Assembly: GCF_004359965.1 (NCBI RefSeq)
Contig: NZ_SMRQ01000011.1
Span: 1-64,000 of the forward strand
Direction: 5' to 3'
DNA length: 64,000 nt
Origin: Cognatilysobacter segetis
Lineage (GTDB): Bacteria; Pseudomonadota; Gammaproteobacteria; Xanthomonadales; Xanthomonadaceae
Shown here: positions 62,751 through 64,000 of the stretch, in pieces
How the letters are laid out: each line of letters begins with the position of its first letter
Position numbering within the stretch: position 1 is the first letter of the stretch
Notes under the pieces: model-generated
What the model was told of the DNA's origin: nothing
The model's input: the letters and a program-made list of their open reading frames with translations, nothing else
Databases searched by the model: none
Made by a program: the position numbers and the translations under genes

Positions 62751-64000
62751 TCAGCGCGGAAGCGCACCCGGAGGCAGCGCGCCGTTCGCGCCCGCATCCT
62801 TCGCCGGCGCGGCACCCGGCGGCACGCCGGACTTCGGGGGCGCGAACAGCCCGGGCAGCTTGGGCCGCGGTGGCGCCTTGCCGTCCTTGTCCCAGGTCGC
62901 GCCGTTGCCTTCCTGCAATGCCGGCTTGAACGGTACGTCCGGCGGCGGCCGCGCGGTCGCGGGCTGTTCATTGAGGTCGGGATCGCTGATGCCGCAACCG
63001 CCACCGAGCTGCAGGATCGAGATGATGCAGATGATCCGCTTGTTGGTGCCGGGGATCGGGATGCCGACCTGCTTGACGCCCTTGTCGACCCAGTCTTCCA
63101 GCAGCGTCTGGTTCGGCCGCCAGAGCCGATCCCACCGCGTCGGCTCGTAGGGGAACGGCTTGCGCTTGAGCCAGGTGCCGGCGCGATCGATGTCCTTGAT
63201 CTCGTCGGTGATCATGCCGGGCGGGTGGGCGGCCGACGCGGATCCAGGCCCGTCGGCGACACGCGGACGGCCGTCGCCGTCGAACACGCCGTTGCCCGGA
63301 CGGTTGCGCGTCGATTCGCCCCAATCGTCCCCGCGCTTGGGCGTCGCCCACGAGCCGGGCGCGGGCGCGGCCTTCGGCCCCGTCCCAATGCCGGTGCTCG
63401 GCGCCGCGGACGCAGGGCCCGCCGTCGGCGACGCGTTGCTACCCGATGCGCTCGATGGCGCCGCGCTCACCGCGGGCCCGTGCGTCGTGGGTGCGCCCGC
63501 CGTCGCGTTGGCGCGTGCCGGGATCTCACGGGCGCGGATGTCGACGGACTGGGCCGCAGCGCGCGGCGCCTCGACCGGCACCTCGATGCGCGCGGTCGGC
63601 GCGGGCGCGACCACCGCCTCCGGAACACTGCGGACCTGCACGGCCGGCGCCTGCGCCAGCGGACGCTCGATGTCGATCGTGGGTGCGGGCGACGTCACCG
63701 TCGGCGCCTGCGGCCGCTCCGGAATCGCAGCGACCTCGACGTCCGGCGCAGGCTCGCGCAGCGTCTGGAGCGATTGCGATGGCAGGGTCGTCGGCGGCAG
63801 CGTGAACTCGGTGGACGCGTCCGGCACCGCCTTGGAGACGGTCAACGGCTGGGGCGCCGTCACCGGCGGCGCGCTCGCCGAGGCGGCGGGCTGCGCGGAC
63901 GTCGGCGGCGTGGGCGTGGACGCGGCACGTGCGACGGCGGCGGCGCGTCGCGGCGATTCCTCGCCCGGCGCCGCGGCGGCCGACGGCGCGGGGCCACCGC
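62751..64000 (-). CDS. Pro/Ala-rich repetitive protein, start beyond window
   Basis: The frame is open to the window edge, leaving at least 416 residues. The first part is a long low-complexity stretch rich in Pro, Ala, Val and Thr with loose repeats of the form V-x-V-x-x-x-P (TIDIERPLAQAP, VQVRSVPEAV, RIEVPVEAP). The C-terminal ~150 residues are more globular: MITDEIKDIDRAGTWLKRKP, then TRWDRLWRPNQTLLEDW, ICIISILQLGGGCGISDPDL and a Pro-rich end. Similar proteins in Xanthomonadaceae have been called transmembrane repetitive proteins; no membrane helix is visible in this part except the weak IICIISILQL. Function unknown. Confidence 0.7.
   Translation of the reverse strand, partial: GGPAPSAAAAPGEESPRRAAAVARAASTPTPPTSAQPAASASAPPVTAPQPLTVSKAVPDASTEFTLPPTTLPSQSLQTLREPAPDVEVAAIPERPQAPTVTSPAPTIDIERPLAQAPAVQVRSVPEAVVAPAPTARIEVPVEAPRAAAQSVDIRAREIPARANATAGAPTTHGPAVSAAPSSASGSNASPTAGPASAAPSTGIGTGPKAAPAPGSWATPKRGDDWGESTRNRPGNGVFDGDGRPRVADGPGSASAAHPPGMITDEIKDIDRAGTWLKRKPFPYEPTRWDRLWRPNQTLLEDWVDKGVKQVGIPIPGTNKRIICIISILQLGGGCGISDPDLNEQPATARPPPDVPFKPALQEGNGATWDKDGKAPPRPKLPGLFAPPKSGVPPGAAPAKDAGANGALPPGALPR

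Overview
The window looks like a chromosomal segment of a high-GC gammaproteobacterium of the Xanthomonadaceae, most likely close to Lysobacter or Luteimonas. This rests on protein resemblance and gene order: a divergent ppsA/ppsR pair, the block ndk-rlmN-pilF-rodZ-yfgM-bamB-der without ispG or hisS, and rpsA-ihfB-lapB followed by envelope-sugar genes and galU. Nothing was searched against a database, so the genus is inference.

Layout. 1-7083: a partial transporter-type hybrid histidine kinase, a TonB-dependent receptor and a GntP-family permease. 7096-9621: an omega-amidase/methionine aminotransferase pair (methionine salvage) and a DUF3293 gene. 9618-16452: the complete cytochrome c maturation operon ccmABCDEF-dsbE-ccmH-ccmI, with most start codons overlapping the preceding stop. 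16543-19875: PEP synthase and its divergent regulatory kinase/phosphorylase. 19963-22984: a DUF1249 gene, a tRNA-Ala/tRNA-Glu pair with its own promoter and terminator, a small membrane-protein gene broken by an in-frame amber codon, oligoribonuclease, a DUF2721 protein and TadA. 23105-29850: guaB-guaA, folD, a rhodanese-MoeB fusion and der. 29926-35116: bamB, yfgM, rodZ, pilF, rlmN, ndk. 35334-39631: a TetR regulator with a PsrA-type operator, then fadB-fadA for fatty-acid beta-oxidation.

39713-49112: an FAD amine-oxidase-like protein, galU, a CapD/WbpM-type nucleotide-sugar dehydratase, a WecA-type glycosyl-1-phosphate transferase, lapB, ihfB, rpsA and cmk, all on the minus strand. 49262-53627: rpmJ, a small periplasmic protein, aguA-aguB (agmatine to putrescine), a GNAT acetyltransferase and a TraB-family membrane protein. 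53678-61568: an RND efflux operon with one lipoprotein adaptor and two different permeases, one of them with a large extra membrane module. 61808-64000: two small cytochromes c (one periplasmic, one lipoprotein) and the 3' part of a Pro/Ala-rich protein gene.

Most of the window is core metabolism and envelope biogenesis. No integrase, transposase, CRISPR array, toxin-antitoxin pair or recognisable defence system is visible, and I do not see a convincing new multi-gene system. The best leads are small: the amber-interrupted gene at 20746-21354, the terminator-containing ndk leader, the perfect operator in front of the TetR-fadBA locus, and the enlarged RND permease.
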